From Periplaneta americana (Eukaryota; Arthropoda; Insecta; Blattodea; Blattidae), in assembly GCF_040183065.1 (NCBI RefSeq), contig NC_091117.1:113435001-113499000 (forward strand): DNA of 64,000 nt. The letters run 5' to 3'. A program made the translations under genes and the position numbers. Shown one piece after another: positions 10,883 through 20,505 of this stretch. Position 1 is the stretch's first letter, and each line of letters starts with the position of its first letter. Under the pieces are notes generated by a model. The model did not search any database. It worked only from the letters and a program-made list of their open reading frames with translations, and was not told where the DNA came from.

Positions 10883-10913
10883 TTTCGACTGCTATCTCTG
10901 CAGCCATCTTCAG
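10883..10913 (-). ncRNA. Hammerhead-ribozyme-like core, PLE-1 left arm
   Basis: On the minus strand: CTGAAGA, T, GGCTGC-AGAGATA-GCAGTC, GAAA. Stem II is six pairs with one G-U wobble. This copy keeps the conserved first C, unlike the right arm. Flanking stems are not evident, so activity is unproven. Confidence 0.4.
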
Positions 10914-11140
10914 GGAAGTGATGTCCGAACAGAAAGTCGAAAGGTTATATAGATGTGGCTGTCTCAGGTGAAACGGGATTGGTTGGCGGATCGGCCAATC
11001 CGGGGCCGGGAATTGTCATCGCTCGTAAGCTCCGCCCCTCCCGGGATTACTGCGTGAAGTTTGGCGGGCGGCGAGCCCTGTTCCGCCGGTTGGAATCGGT
11101 TGCCGTCCTCGGTCCGTGATCTTCATGACCTTGATTGTAC

Positions 11141-11353
11141 GATCCCAGTACAATCAAGGAGGCCATAGAGATCAAGCTGGAGAAAAACAACTTTAACAGA
11201 GACAGTGGACTCCAGCTCAGTCAGGCATGGACACCGGCCTTAGACCAACTCAGGCCCTCTTACAATCAAGGTCATGAAGATCACGGACCGAGGACGGCAA
11301 CCGATTCCAACCGGCGGAACAGGGCTCGCCGCCCGCCAAACTTCACGCAGTAA
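11141..11353 (+). pseudogene. C-terminal tail of Penelope GIY-YIG endonuclease
   Basis: The frame reads STIKEAIEIKLEKNNFNRDS and then GLQLSQAWTPAL. 'REAIEI...NNFNR..G..LS..W' is the typical end of the GIY-YIG domain in Penelope-like retroelements, the nuclease that cuts target DNA for priming. Only the last 40 or so residues remain. Reverse transcriptase and the catalytic GIY-YIG motif are absent. The frame then runs into the right arm and stops at 11353. The copy is an extreme 5' truncation. Confidence 0.75.
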
Positions 11354-11486
11354 TCCCGGGAGGGGCGGAGCTTACGAGCGATGACAATTCCCGGCCCCGG
11401 ATTGGCCGATCCGCCAACCAATCCCGTTTCACCTGAGACAGCCACATCTATATAACCTTTCGACTTTCTGTTCGGACATCACTTCC

Positions 11487-11517
11487 ATGAAGATGGCTGC
11501 AGAGATAGCAGTCGAAA
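11487..11517 (+). ncRNA. Hammerhead-ribozyme-like core, PLE-1 right arm (mutated)
   Basis: Core order is (a)TGAAGA, T, stem GGCTGC / GCAGTC around a 7-nt loop, then GAAA. The left arm (10883-10913, minus) has the intact CTGAAGA, fitting CUGANGA-stem II-GAAA. Here the first C is A, which would disable cleavage. I could not find a convincing stem I or III, and one extra T precedes stem II. Penelope elements are known to carry hammerheads in their pseudo-LTRs. Confidence 0.4.
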
Positions 11518-11860
11518 GCTTGGAGCATTCCAAAATCTTAACTCGGCTGATATCCCGCGAAAACATATTAGCGAACCAACGCCGAGAAAGCCTCAAATCA
11601 TACAGGTATGTAACAATAGTTTAAATATATAAATTCTATTAATTTTAATGAGTAGGCCTATAATATTTATACATTGACTGAGCTATCCTGAGGTATAATT
11701 CTTTTTAAGACCACTACACTTTAACCTTTTAAATTCCGATAGTTAAAGTATTTGCAGGTCATTAAAATTTTGATTGTTCGAATCCACTAACTTTGTGATA
11801 GAAATACGGCAATACAACAATTAGGATTTTATTTTAATTCAGTTTACTTTACATTTTTAG

Positions 11861-13218
11861 ATTTCGCAAGAAAAGAAGTGTCACCTAAAGCAGCATGTGC
11901 GAGGAGCGGCTCATAAGGCTAAAGCTCAGCAGAAAAATCAACTGCAACAAACTTTACTAACACAGCCTACTTCATCCAATCTCAGCAGCAATTTCTATGC
12001 CGATTTAACCAGAGCGTTTGTTGCTGCTAACATTCCCTGGAATGCAATTGAAAATCCGGTTTTAAGACAGTTTTTACAAAAATACTGCAAACAAAATATC
12101 CCATCTGAGTCGACCCTAAGAAAAAATTACTTAGACAGAATATACAATGAAACTTTAGCTTCCATTCGGGAGGATATAGGTGATTCTTACATATGGGTCT
12201 CTGTGGATGAAACCTCAGATCCTATGAATAGGTATATAGCAAATGTGATAGTAGGAAAACTTAGTCCTGATGGACCTTCGATTCCACACCTCGTATGTGT
12301 TAAGGAACTTTCGAGAGTGAATAGCCAAGCCATTGCTTATTTTGTAAATGAAGGCCTACAGGTAATATAGACGATTCTAAAGTTCTGTTGTTTTGTACTG
12401 ATGCTGCCTCATACATGGTTGCTGCAGCTCCACTTCTTAAAACATTTTATCCTAACCTCACGCATGTAACCTGTCTAGCACATGGCCTTCACAGGGTTTC
12501 TGAAACGATCCGGAATGAATTTCCTCTTGTCAATTCGTTTATTTCTAACACAAAAAAATGTTTTTGTAAAGCCCCATCCAGGATTTCAATATTCAGAGAG
12601 AACTTTCCAGATATCCCACTCCCACCTCAGCCGGTTGTTACACGATGGGGAACCTGGATTCAGTCAGTGGTGTATTATTCTAAGTATTTTAAAGAAGTGG
12701 TCACAGTTATTGATAAATTACCTGAAACTGATAGTGCAGCGTGTGTGAAAGCAGTGAAAGATTGTCTGAATGACTCACGAGTGAAAAACAATATTGCCTG
12801 CATAACATCAAACTTTTCTTTCATACCTGCAAGCATTGAACAATTAGAACGTGAAAAACAATCTCTTTGTAGCCAAATAGCAATAGTAAAGGAAGCTCAA
12901 GTGAACATACATTCTGCTTTGGGCGAAACTGGGAAAAAAGTTAAAAATAAGTGGGACAACGTATTAAATAAGAATGTAGGATTTTCATTGTTGGAAAAAG
13001 TATCAAGAGTGATATCGGGGGAAAGTGTAAATGTTCCAGTAAGTATTGATGTTTCTATTGTACCTAATTTAAAATTTGCGCCTCTCACATCAGTTTCGGT
13101 TGAAAGAAGTTTTTCTGCTTTCAAAATGATTCTCAGTGACAAAAGGCAAAGGTTAACTGTGGAGAATTTAGAAAAAATTCTGGTGGTGTACTGTGCAGAT
13201 AATTATAATAAAGTCTGA
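11861..13218 (+). pseudogene. hAT-1 transposase exon 2 (CGGBP1-like), one frameshift
   Basis: The exon opens after ACATTTTTAG with ISQEKKCHLKQHVRGAAH, the His half of the zinc finger. A hAT catalytic block follows: WVSVDETSDPMNRYIANVIV (first Asp), then [17 protein letters not shown] (CxxH), [10 protein letters not shown] and the C-terminal dimerisation segment [17 protein letters not shown] with [13 protein letters not shown]. The frame is interrupted once near 12362-12388, where GLQVI-stop is followed by another frame reading [18 protein letters not shown] one- or two-base indel explains this. The class is the small hAT family that gave rise to vertebrate CGGBP1. With the exon 1 stop, the copy has two coding lesions but keeps the full domain order. 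Confidence 0.85.
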
Positions 13219-13540
13219 GCATGGTACTGAATTTTAATAACTTAAAATGAGTAATCTTGATATCAATAATCATTATTTCATTAGTTTCAATATATTAAAT
13301 TTGTGCCGCTCTGTTTATAAATATAATATAGTATTCTTTTTTAATGTTTAAACATACTTTTTTGTGCGTATTTTAGTGTATAACTAAAAATTTCAGTGAA
13401 AGAAATAAGTATGATACCTTGATGTGCCTAAAATGCCTATTTTCATTAAAATAGAGCCTAATTTTACAAATTTTGAGCTTATTTTAGGCGCCTAAAACTG
13501 CAATTTTTAGTGCCTAAAAATCCGATGTCTACTTATTATA

Positions 13541-15192
13541 GGTAGACCATTTACAAAAAACAGTTATGGCGGAATCCTTACCTTATTTCCTTCTCCCACA
13601 CTCGCTGTGCGAACCCCTCCGTGCATTCCCCTCCGTCGATCACCAATCAGAGTCTGTTTCTGAACTCAGGTCGGCAGCACTAGACCCGCTACTATCGTCA
13701 CTCCCATTGGATAACGATATGATTACGCTGTCTACTGCTGCATCAACCGTACACTCCTGGTCAAGATATTTGTCTTCTATTTTCCTCACATGCTCACAAC
13801 ATTTCCTCCATTTTTCGGACGGATATTCATAAGTTTTATGACTAAACTTTTTTTCTCGCCTAAGGATGTGCCAATTCTCTGGCTAGCTACTTGACCTTTT
13901 ATGTCACCCCAAACCAGCTCGATCGAATTTAAGTCGGGATGATATGGGGGAAGCCGAAGGGGTATGTGACCATATTTCATGATGAGTTCATCAACTACGT
14001 ATCTTCGTTTGTGATGAACTCCTTTCACTATCTGAAGAAGCTGGGATCTCGTGTCTGACTCAATGAAGTCAATTTCATGTTTCCTCAGCCACTCCACTAT
14101 TTTGTGTCGAGGAGTTGCTGTGGTAGGCCTCTTCTCTATCTCCACATTGTGATATTTAGCGTTATCCATCACAATAACGCTAGGAGATTCTAATTTAGGG
14201 AGGAGTTCATTTTCCATCCATCTACAATAATTTTCCGCGTTCATGGAGGTATGATAATCGCCATGTTTTTGTCCACTTTTGAACACCAACAATGCACCTT
14301 CCACGAATCCATCTTCCCCTCCTCCATGTAGCACTATTAGTCTTTCCCCTTTTCCTATTTTCGTTAGAATGCCTAATTCCTCCTCTGCCTGCCAGCATGA
14401 TTTTACAGAGTGTGATTCTTGAATGTAGGTTTCGTCTACATAAACAATATATTTGCCTTCCCTCCTATGTTTTCTTATTTCTTTCAAATAACGTGTTCTC
14501 CACACTGCAATATCTGGTCTTTCTACCAATATTTTTCTATTATTTTGGCACTTTTTCCATTTGAAACCAATTTTCTTTAATGTCTGACGTAGAAATTCTC
14601 GTCCACAGTCAATAACCTGATCTTCCTTCAAAGCCGTTAACAGTTTTCCAACTGTTGGACATTCTCTTTCCACGGCATAAAATCCACGAATTTTTTGCCT
14701 TATGGCACAGACTGTAAAATTGTCCACTTCTACTCTTTTCTTTCTTTCCCCCTTTTTTCCATTGGGTGTAGAGAAAGATAGAGATCCCTTTGCTAAACTT
14801 TCTATTCCTTCCTTCACAATTCTGGTGATCACTCTTTCCGAAACCCCAGTGGCTTCACTTGTTACACGTGGAACATTAATGTCCATCTTGTGTTCTTCTT
14901 TCTGCCTTTTAAAGAACTGATGCACATTGTATACTATTTCGCCTGCCTGGCCTCTTAGCGGCCTGCCAGATTTAGATGTCGAAGGCATCCTAACCTAAAA
15001 GTACTAAAACTTAAATGCAAAGCACTATTACTTTTATGTATTTATTTTACACTTCACTTGGTCGCGACTGTACGTACTCACTACGAAATCAGTACTGACT
15101 TCCGCCCACGTGTTCATCATGATCACGAGTTGCGGGAGGGGAGACTCGCGCATGCGCATTGGAACTGCATTTACAAAGTGGTAGACCTTATA
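13541..15192 (-). mobile_element. Sailor-like (DD82E-type) Tc1/mariner-superfamily transposon, borders tentative
   Basis: The transposase gene at 13640-14988 defines the element. Diverged inverted ends are suggested by GGTAGACCATTTACAAAAAA at 13541 and, on the minus strand from about 15192, AAGGTCTACCACTTTGTAAA; both then have CAGTT and are flanked by TA. The repeats are short and imperfect, so the ends are low confidence. The hAT-1 target duplicate touches the left end. Confidence 0.5.
13640..14988 (-). pseudogene. Sailor/DD82E-like transposase, near-complete with one C-terminal frameshift
   Basis: The start MPSTSKSGRPLRGQAGEIVY leads into a helix-turn-helix region (about residues 10-60) and a basic linker. 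A DDE_3-type catalytic core follows, with IVYVDETYIQ (first Asp), VIVMDNAKYH (second Asp) and LPPYHPDLNSIELVWGDIK. By my count 81 residues separate the second Asp from the Glu of SIE, against 34-41 in ordinary Tc1/mariner enzymes. This fits the DD82E 'Sailor' family as I recall it. The open frame ends at 13786, but the acidic tail (KWRKCCEHVRKIEDKYLDQE to SETDSDW) continues in another frame to a stop at 13640-13642. The switch sits at a run of seven T (13848-13854). All three catalytic residues are intact. Promoter and UTRs are not recognisable. Confidence 0.85.
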
Positions 15193-15365
15193 GTAAGTTT
15201 CAGTCCGCCATCTTCTCTCCTCGACTCTCCCGTACAGCAATATCTCGAACGGATAAATAGAGAACTCTCGGTAATGTACCCAACACGTAGTTCTAATGTT
15301 CACCACCTACGACGTCGGGCGCTGATCACCTTATTTCAGATCACCAAATCTATATGGTGCTGACC

Positions 15366-15402
15366 GCAGTTTCGCATCCTATTATATATTTATCCATGAC
15401 GT
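15366..15402 (-). repeat. Inverted repeat, right inner copy
   Basis: Reverse complement of 9121-9157, including GACGTCATGGATAAATATAT on the minus strand. See the left copy. Confidence 0.75.
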
Positions 15403-15487
15403 CATGTTTCAAACAGCTGATAGGAGAATCCAATGAGGCGATGAGATGGAGTCGTTACAGTGAACGGACTGCACTTAAAATATCCGT

Positions 15488-15533
15488 TGCGTGCGATTCG
15501 TACGAGGAGTGCGATACGATGTAGTGAACGCTT
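15488..15533 (-). repeat. Inverted repeat, right outer copy
   Basis: This is the reverse complement of 8653-8700 with a few substitutions (GCGTTCACTACATCGTATCG on the minus strand). The pair brackets the hAT and Sailor-like elements. Confidence 0.7.
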
Positions 15534-15707
15534 CCCTTAATAGCTCTCTTGGCGACATTTATTGTGTACACAATGTTAGCATTGGTACGTTTCGTCTTTG
15601 ATTCTCTATCGATTTTTGTATTGTTTTCTTACCTTCGCGTCAATTGTCAATTAATGTTTTAACGTCAGCCATCTTAACGACAATTGCTAGCTTCCATCAG
15701 CTGACAG

Positions 15708-17105
15708 CTGGGGCCTGTTTCTCAAAAATACTAGTTTAATAGTTCACCAGTTACTAGTTACCAGAGTATATTTCACCAGCTCTAGTAGATTCTGTTTCTC
15801 AAACTATTTCACCAGTCTAGTAACTTGTGACAATTTTTTACTAGTCACATGATTTTTTTTCACTAGTCAGCTGATTGAGTTCATTTGTTTATAGTCATGA
15901 GTATGTATTGTTATTTGAGGTTAGAAGGCTAAGTTGTTTTTGCTTTGGTTTCGATTTCTCTTTTCGGTTGAAATTCCATCATTTGAAAGCAAATTAACTA
16001 TACTGAATATGTTTAATGAATCAAAGGATATATTATTTGGTACTTTTTCAAGCATATTAACAAACAATGATGAAGTAAACAATGGAAAAAAAAATTTGTA
16101 ATGCGTTAGGCTGTGGAACTAATAGACCTACCTCAGAACAAAGATTATGCATACGTTAGGGACACTTATTGGACCAACATTAAGAAAGCAACTTTGATAA
16201 GTACCAATTCACGTTCACAGTATCATAATATGAACATATGATGTAGCTAGTGGGTCTACTGCCAACATAAATGTCACATATGACTTGATGAAAAATTTGC
16301 TAATTTTTTTTTTTTTTTTTTTTTTTCAGTTTTACATTTGATCTATTCATAAATTAATGTAGTTTTATATTTAATTTGTAGGCTAAAGTTGACAATGTCA
16401 GAAGAACTGGCAGTAGAGAAAGAAAGCCAGCAAAAATTACTGCAGTTGATGAATTGGTATTGGATTATTAGGAAAAAATTCTGGAAGTGTTGCTGGTCTA
16501 CGGCAGAAAGACCAGATGGCATTGGAAAATAATCAATCCCAATTTGTAGAGCAATTTGTATTTGAAGCTTTGCTGATAATGCGTGACTTCTGTTTGTTTG
16601 TTTGTTTTGTTATGGCAGGTACCACTATATTTAACAACCCGTCAAACATTTCAGCACTTTACCTAAACGTTCATTATATTTAAACAATGCTCCCCTAAAG
16701 GAATGATAATTGTTCTTTCTCGATATAGTATTAGCTCTTCTCACAACAACTTCTCCATCACTTCAATCGCAATCACTAAACCATATATTAAAAAAAAATA
16801 ACTATAATATTTTCTTTGATTATCTGAGAAAGGTTGTCACTGGTAACTGATAGCATAGAAACCACCAGTCATTAGAGTCTTGTAGAAATATTCCTGTTGA
16901 ATACTAGTATAATCAACTAGATTAGCATTTTGAGAAACAGAATCACTTATGAACTGGTAAAATCGACCAATATTACTAGTCTATGAACTGGTAACTACTA
17001 CTTTACCCTTATAGTTTCTAGAAACACAGACTTGTAAAATAAACTAATATTACTGCTGTACAGACCAGTATTACTAGTCCATGAGTTTTGAGAAACAGGC
17101 CCCAG
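15708..17105. mobile_element. TIR element with dense subterminal repeats (PIF/Harbinger-like)
   Basis: The ends are CTGGGGCCTGTTTCTCAAAA (15708) and its exact inverse (17086-17105). About 150 bp inside each end is packed with ACTAGT, ACCAGT and ACTGGT units. A 17-base T run lies near 16306. At 16385-16540 the plus strand reads VDNVRRTGSRERKPAKITAV then DELVLDY, shifting frame into LGKNSGSVAGLRQK. That looks like a Myb/SANT-type second protein of a Harbinger element but is too short to be sure. No transposase is visible and no target duplication is clear. Confidence 0.6.
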
Positions 17106-17601
17106 GTAGTCCATTGGCAACATGGCACTGTAGTTCCAAGCTCGGCCGCTTAACTGTCATGTCCCATCTTAAAAAAAAAAAGTATAGTTTATTTGATATT
17201 TTTATGCCATACCGTTGCCTACGCTATTATACAAGGCCTCAGTATCGTCGTCTGCGGGTCGTTACAGTCGTAGTAGTTCCAACTCCGCCGCTAGTTGTCA
17301 GTCAATTACACCATCATTTACATTGGCTGTATAGGGGAATTGGCGCATTAATTGTGATATTTGTTTAGATAAAGCGGGAAAAAGCATGTGAAAACTGTTT
17401 TTATGTCTGCAGTGAATTTTTTGTTACTATAAGGCAATATAATTGTGATTTATAAAAGGTAAGCACATGTAATAGCGAAGTTTTATCCAGGGTGCGAATT
17501 AAGATTTCTGATGAGGGGGAATAGAATCCTAGATAAGAATATCTATGTCTTATTGTTTTCAGGTTATGGCATTGATATTCTAATCTATACTTCGATTCAT
17601 A
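17106..17601. other. Gene-free spacer upstream of P-element copy 1
   Basis: AT-rich, no coding signal. The string TTTATTTGATATTTTTATGC occurs here (about 17188) and again at about 20681. It may hold the 5' end and promoter of the P element, but I see no clear terminal repeat. Confidence 0.35.
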
Positions 17602-20505
17602 ATGGTTTACTGTTGCGTACCCTTTTGTAAAAGTGGAGATAAAAATGGAACTGACATCACTTTCCATCAATTTCCATTAAATGTTGACTTGAACAAAAGT
17701 AGTTCGTGGCAACCTTCGAAAAGATCTCTAGTGTACAGTTCACATTTTGATATAACCTGTTTTAGTATTTCCACTAAAAACAGGCGACTCCTTCCAAATT
17801 CCTTCCCGACCATTTTTCAAAGTTATCCATCATATCTTGAAGGACACGACAAAGGCATTCGCAAATGTAATGTCGCGGCTAAAAGAAATTATGGTTCTGC
17901 TTTTCCAAAAGCAAGCCGAATTTTGGAGTCAAGTTCACAACCAGAACCAACAGGGCCAGATCCAGAACCAGCGTGTGACGAAAACCAGGTTTCTGTAGCC
18001 ATCCAAGTTGATATTGATAGGCATACTGTCCGTAATTTGAACAACATAACAGTCTTAGATAAAAACAAAAATACTTTGTCACGAGCTCTAAAGAGAAAAA
18101 CTAAAATCGTAACTGAACTAAGGACAAAATGTGCCAAGTTGTCTGCAAGGCTCAAGAAACGAAATAAAAAATCATTCGCCGAAAAGGTATATGATTTTTT
18201 ATTAGCTGCTAGTGAGTCAGAAAACATGATGGCAACATTCCTGTTGGAACAGCTAAGAGCTTTTGGAAAGAAAAAAAAATAAGTATACTGAGGATTTGCT
18301 AAAACTTTGTGTTCTCTGGCACAACAGTTCTCCTAAAGGATATGAGTTTATCATATCAATGAATATTTTGCAGTTACCTCACAGAAGTACCCTTAAGAAA
18401 TATATTGGCTTATCCTCCGGACAGACAGGCATTACCCAGGACATTATAGAGAGATTAAAAATTGAAGTAGAAAATCTTAACACAGAGCAAGAGAAATTTG
18501 GTTCCCTCATTATAGATGAGATGGTTATTCAATCCAGACTTCAATATGACAGGCAACTAGACCAATTTCATGGGAGGAACGAACTGTTTGATGAACAGGC
18601 AAATGAAGACAGCAAAGAATTAGCAAACAGATTACTCTGTTTCATATTCAGAGGTCTCTCAACAAAGAACAGAATTCCTGTGGCATTCTTTTTCTGTTCC
18701 AATCTTGACGGTGTCCAGTTATATAAGAAAACAGTGGAAATAATTGCAGCTGTTGAAGAAACAGGATTTTCAGTCTTTCAAGTTATTTCTCAGCTTCGAT
18801 CAAAGTCACATCATAAAGAACATGCGATTTCAGTTCCTGGAGAAATCGTTTCGTGAAGATGGAAGGGAAATTATTGGAAAGCATGTGAAGACACTGTACA
18901 AACTGCAGAGTGCTGGTACCAACATGATTTTCACTCCAGTTCGTTGCTTGTCAAGAAAAATGGTATACCCGTCCAATCTTGAGAAAATTAATGTCAAACG
19001 TGCGAAATTATTATTCTCGGATTCTGTCATAGCTGCACTTGAAACTTGCAGTTCTGTTCAAGGCGAACACTTCGGTGAAAAAGAAAGCCTACAAGCAACT
19101 ACCAAGTTCATGAGAATGATAAAAAAGTGGTTTGACATTCACGACGTATTCAATCCAACACAGGCCTACCGTTCTCGCAATGAGGACAAATTCCATTTTT
19201 TTTTCACTTAGTGATGAACGTCTCCAGTGGCTCACAGACACATTTCTGCCGTATATCGCGCAAATTCAAAGGGAAGGGCGAAACAGACAAGAAATGTTCA
19301 GTTCAGAAACATACAATGCCCTGATCATCACTACTCAGTCAACTGTCGCCTGTATACACTATTTATTAAACATAGATTTCCACTATGTTCTGACGCGTAA
19401 TTTTTCCAGTGACGACATAGAGCTATTTTTCAGTCACCTCAGGCAATTAGGAGGCTTCAACGATATGATAGTCTACGCCTGTGGAGTAACGGTTAGCACG
19501 TCTAGCCGCGAAACCAGGTGGCCCGGGTTCGATTCCCGGTCGGGACAAGTTACCTGGTTGAGGTTTTTTCCGGGGTTTTCCCTCAACCCAATATGAGCAA
19601 ATGCTGGGTAACTTTCGGTGTTGTGCCCCGGACTCATTTCACCGGCATTATCACCTTCATCTCATTCAGACGCTAAATAACCAAAGCTGTTGATAAAGCG
19701 TCGTAAAATAACCTACTAAAATAAAAAAAAGATATGATGGATGCTCGTTCTTGTATGCATGCTATAGAGGCCACATTAAAAACAGGAATCATAAGAGCAT
19801 CTGTGCATGGAAGTGTGGAAGCAAATAAAAACCAAACTTCAAAGCAAGTGACCCTTACAGCACCAGGTTCATCACAACTAACGGAGATTCAGTTGCCAGA
19901 TTCCGTGATGAAGATGCTAGATCGTCCCCTAATTGTTAAATAAAATTTGTATCAATATTACTAAATTTTATGTTATGTGTAGACTACACTTATTTTCATA
20001 TAGGCTTACAGTAACTCAATTCTTAACTTTTCTCCTTTTTCAGCTTCTCCTGTGTCAATGAAAACTGCATCTATTTCTTCTGTATGTGGTTACCTTGCGA
20101 GAGTGGCTGAAGAAAACACGACATGTGATACATGTCTAAACAAAATCACAACAGTTGCTAGTAATGCACCTCTGAATATGCTGATAAAAACTCAGGACAG
20201 AGGAGGACTGAGCTACCCAAACCCAACGTTTGTGTCACTAATGATTATTATTGTTGACTTTTGTTCTTGTGCCATATCAGTGATCTCAGGAAAAGTCATA
20301 AGATCAGTTCTGCTACATTATTGTCGACCAAGGTTTTTTAGGGAATAGCGTGCAATAAGTGTAACAACGAGAAGTTGTGTCTTTTTTGTTGACCAAGTTG
20401 CTGAATCCCTTATTGGACAACGTCGGTAGAAGAGCGACAGACAAATACTATCGCTCAAAACATTTTTCCTATAAGCCGTTAAGTAGGAAAGTGCTGAAGC
20501 TGTAG
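17602..20505 (+). pseudogene. P-element (THAP) transposase copy 1, decayed, with SINE insertion
   Basis: The protein is pieced out over several frames. The THAP DNA-binding domain starts MVYCCVPFCKSGDKNGTDIT, but the third zinc Cys is replaced (LVYSSHF against VCSLHF in copy 2). A coiled coil and Lys-rich block follow to 18282. At an A run (18270-18279) the frame shifts into the RNase-H-like core: GSLIIDEMVIQSRLQYDRQL, then a second shift into SFDQSHIIKNMRFQFLEKS, where the Asp matches the P-element 'D..H..KN.R' catalytic site. VKRAKLLFSDSVIAAL, a T-run frameshift at 19205 and YVLTRNFSSDDIELFFSHLR follow. A SINE (19470-19730) splits GGFNDM from MDARSCMHAIE. After an intron ending TTTTTCAG (20043) the last exon reads MKTASISSVCGYLARVAEEN and ends KPLSRKVLKL-stop at 20503-20505. 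At least four lesions; not functional. Confidence 0.88.
19470..19730 (+). mobile_element. tRNA-derived SINE (family 1), full-length
   Basis: The head resembles a tRNA with an excellent B box (GGTTCGATTCC, about 19528) and an A-box-like TAACGGTTAGCACG. The body ends in A-rich TAAAATAAAAAAAA. The flanking duplication GATATGAT (19462-19469, 19731-19738) restores the P-element frame exactly (...GGFNDM-MDAR...) when one copy is removed. Related copies lie at 39347 and 49461. Confidence 0.9.

Larger units (their letters stand above)
10829..11601 (+). mobile_element. Penelope-like element (PLE-1): inverted terminal repeats around a GIY-YIG tail
   Basis: Two arms of 311 bp, nearly identical and inverted (10829-11139 and 11261-11571), surround a 121-bp centre. 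A 30-bp extension (11572-11601) follows the right arm only. A 14-bp duplication ACAGGTATGTAACA (10815-10828 and 11602-11615) flanks the whole. Inverted pseudo-LTRs, a one-sided short extension and variable-length duplications are known features of Penelope elements. The centre encodes the end of the Penelope endonuclease, which supports the call independently. Confidence 0.85.
9907..13531 (+). mobile_element. hAT transposon of the CGGBP1-like type (hAT-1)
   Basis: Terminal inverted repeats start CAGACATCGGATTCTAGGGC (9907) and, on the minus strand from 13531, TAGACATCGGATTTTTAGGC. They are flanked by 8-bp duplications CTTATTAG (9899-9906) and CTTATTAT (13532-13539), one base apart. Subterminal regions repeat 'GCCTAAAA'. 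The interior holds a two-exon transposase, and a Penelope-like element sits in its intron. The right duplicate abuts the probable end of the Sailor-like element. Confidence 0.85.

Noticed and set aside
11541..11570. Second hammerhead in PLE-1 (CTGATATCCCGCGAAAAC)
   Set aside because: The sequence has CTGATAT, not CTGANGA, and no stem II between it and GAAA.
14292..14564. Hydrophobic 90-codon plus-strand frame
   Set aside because: It lies antisense to the Sailor-like transposase and has no independent support.
19525..19545. tRNA gene (perfect B box GGTTCGATTCC)
   Set aside because: It is the head of a SINE: there is no complete cloverleaf, and a long non-tRNA body with A-rich tail and target duplication follows. 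The same holds for 39375 and 30845.
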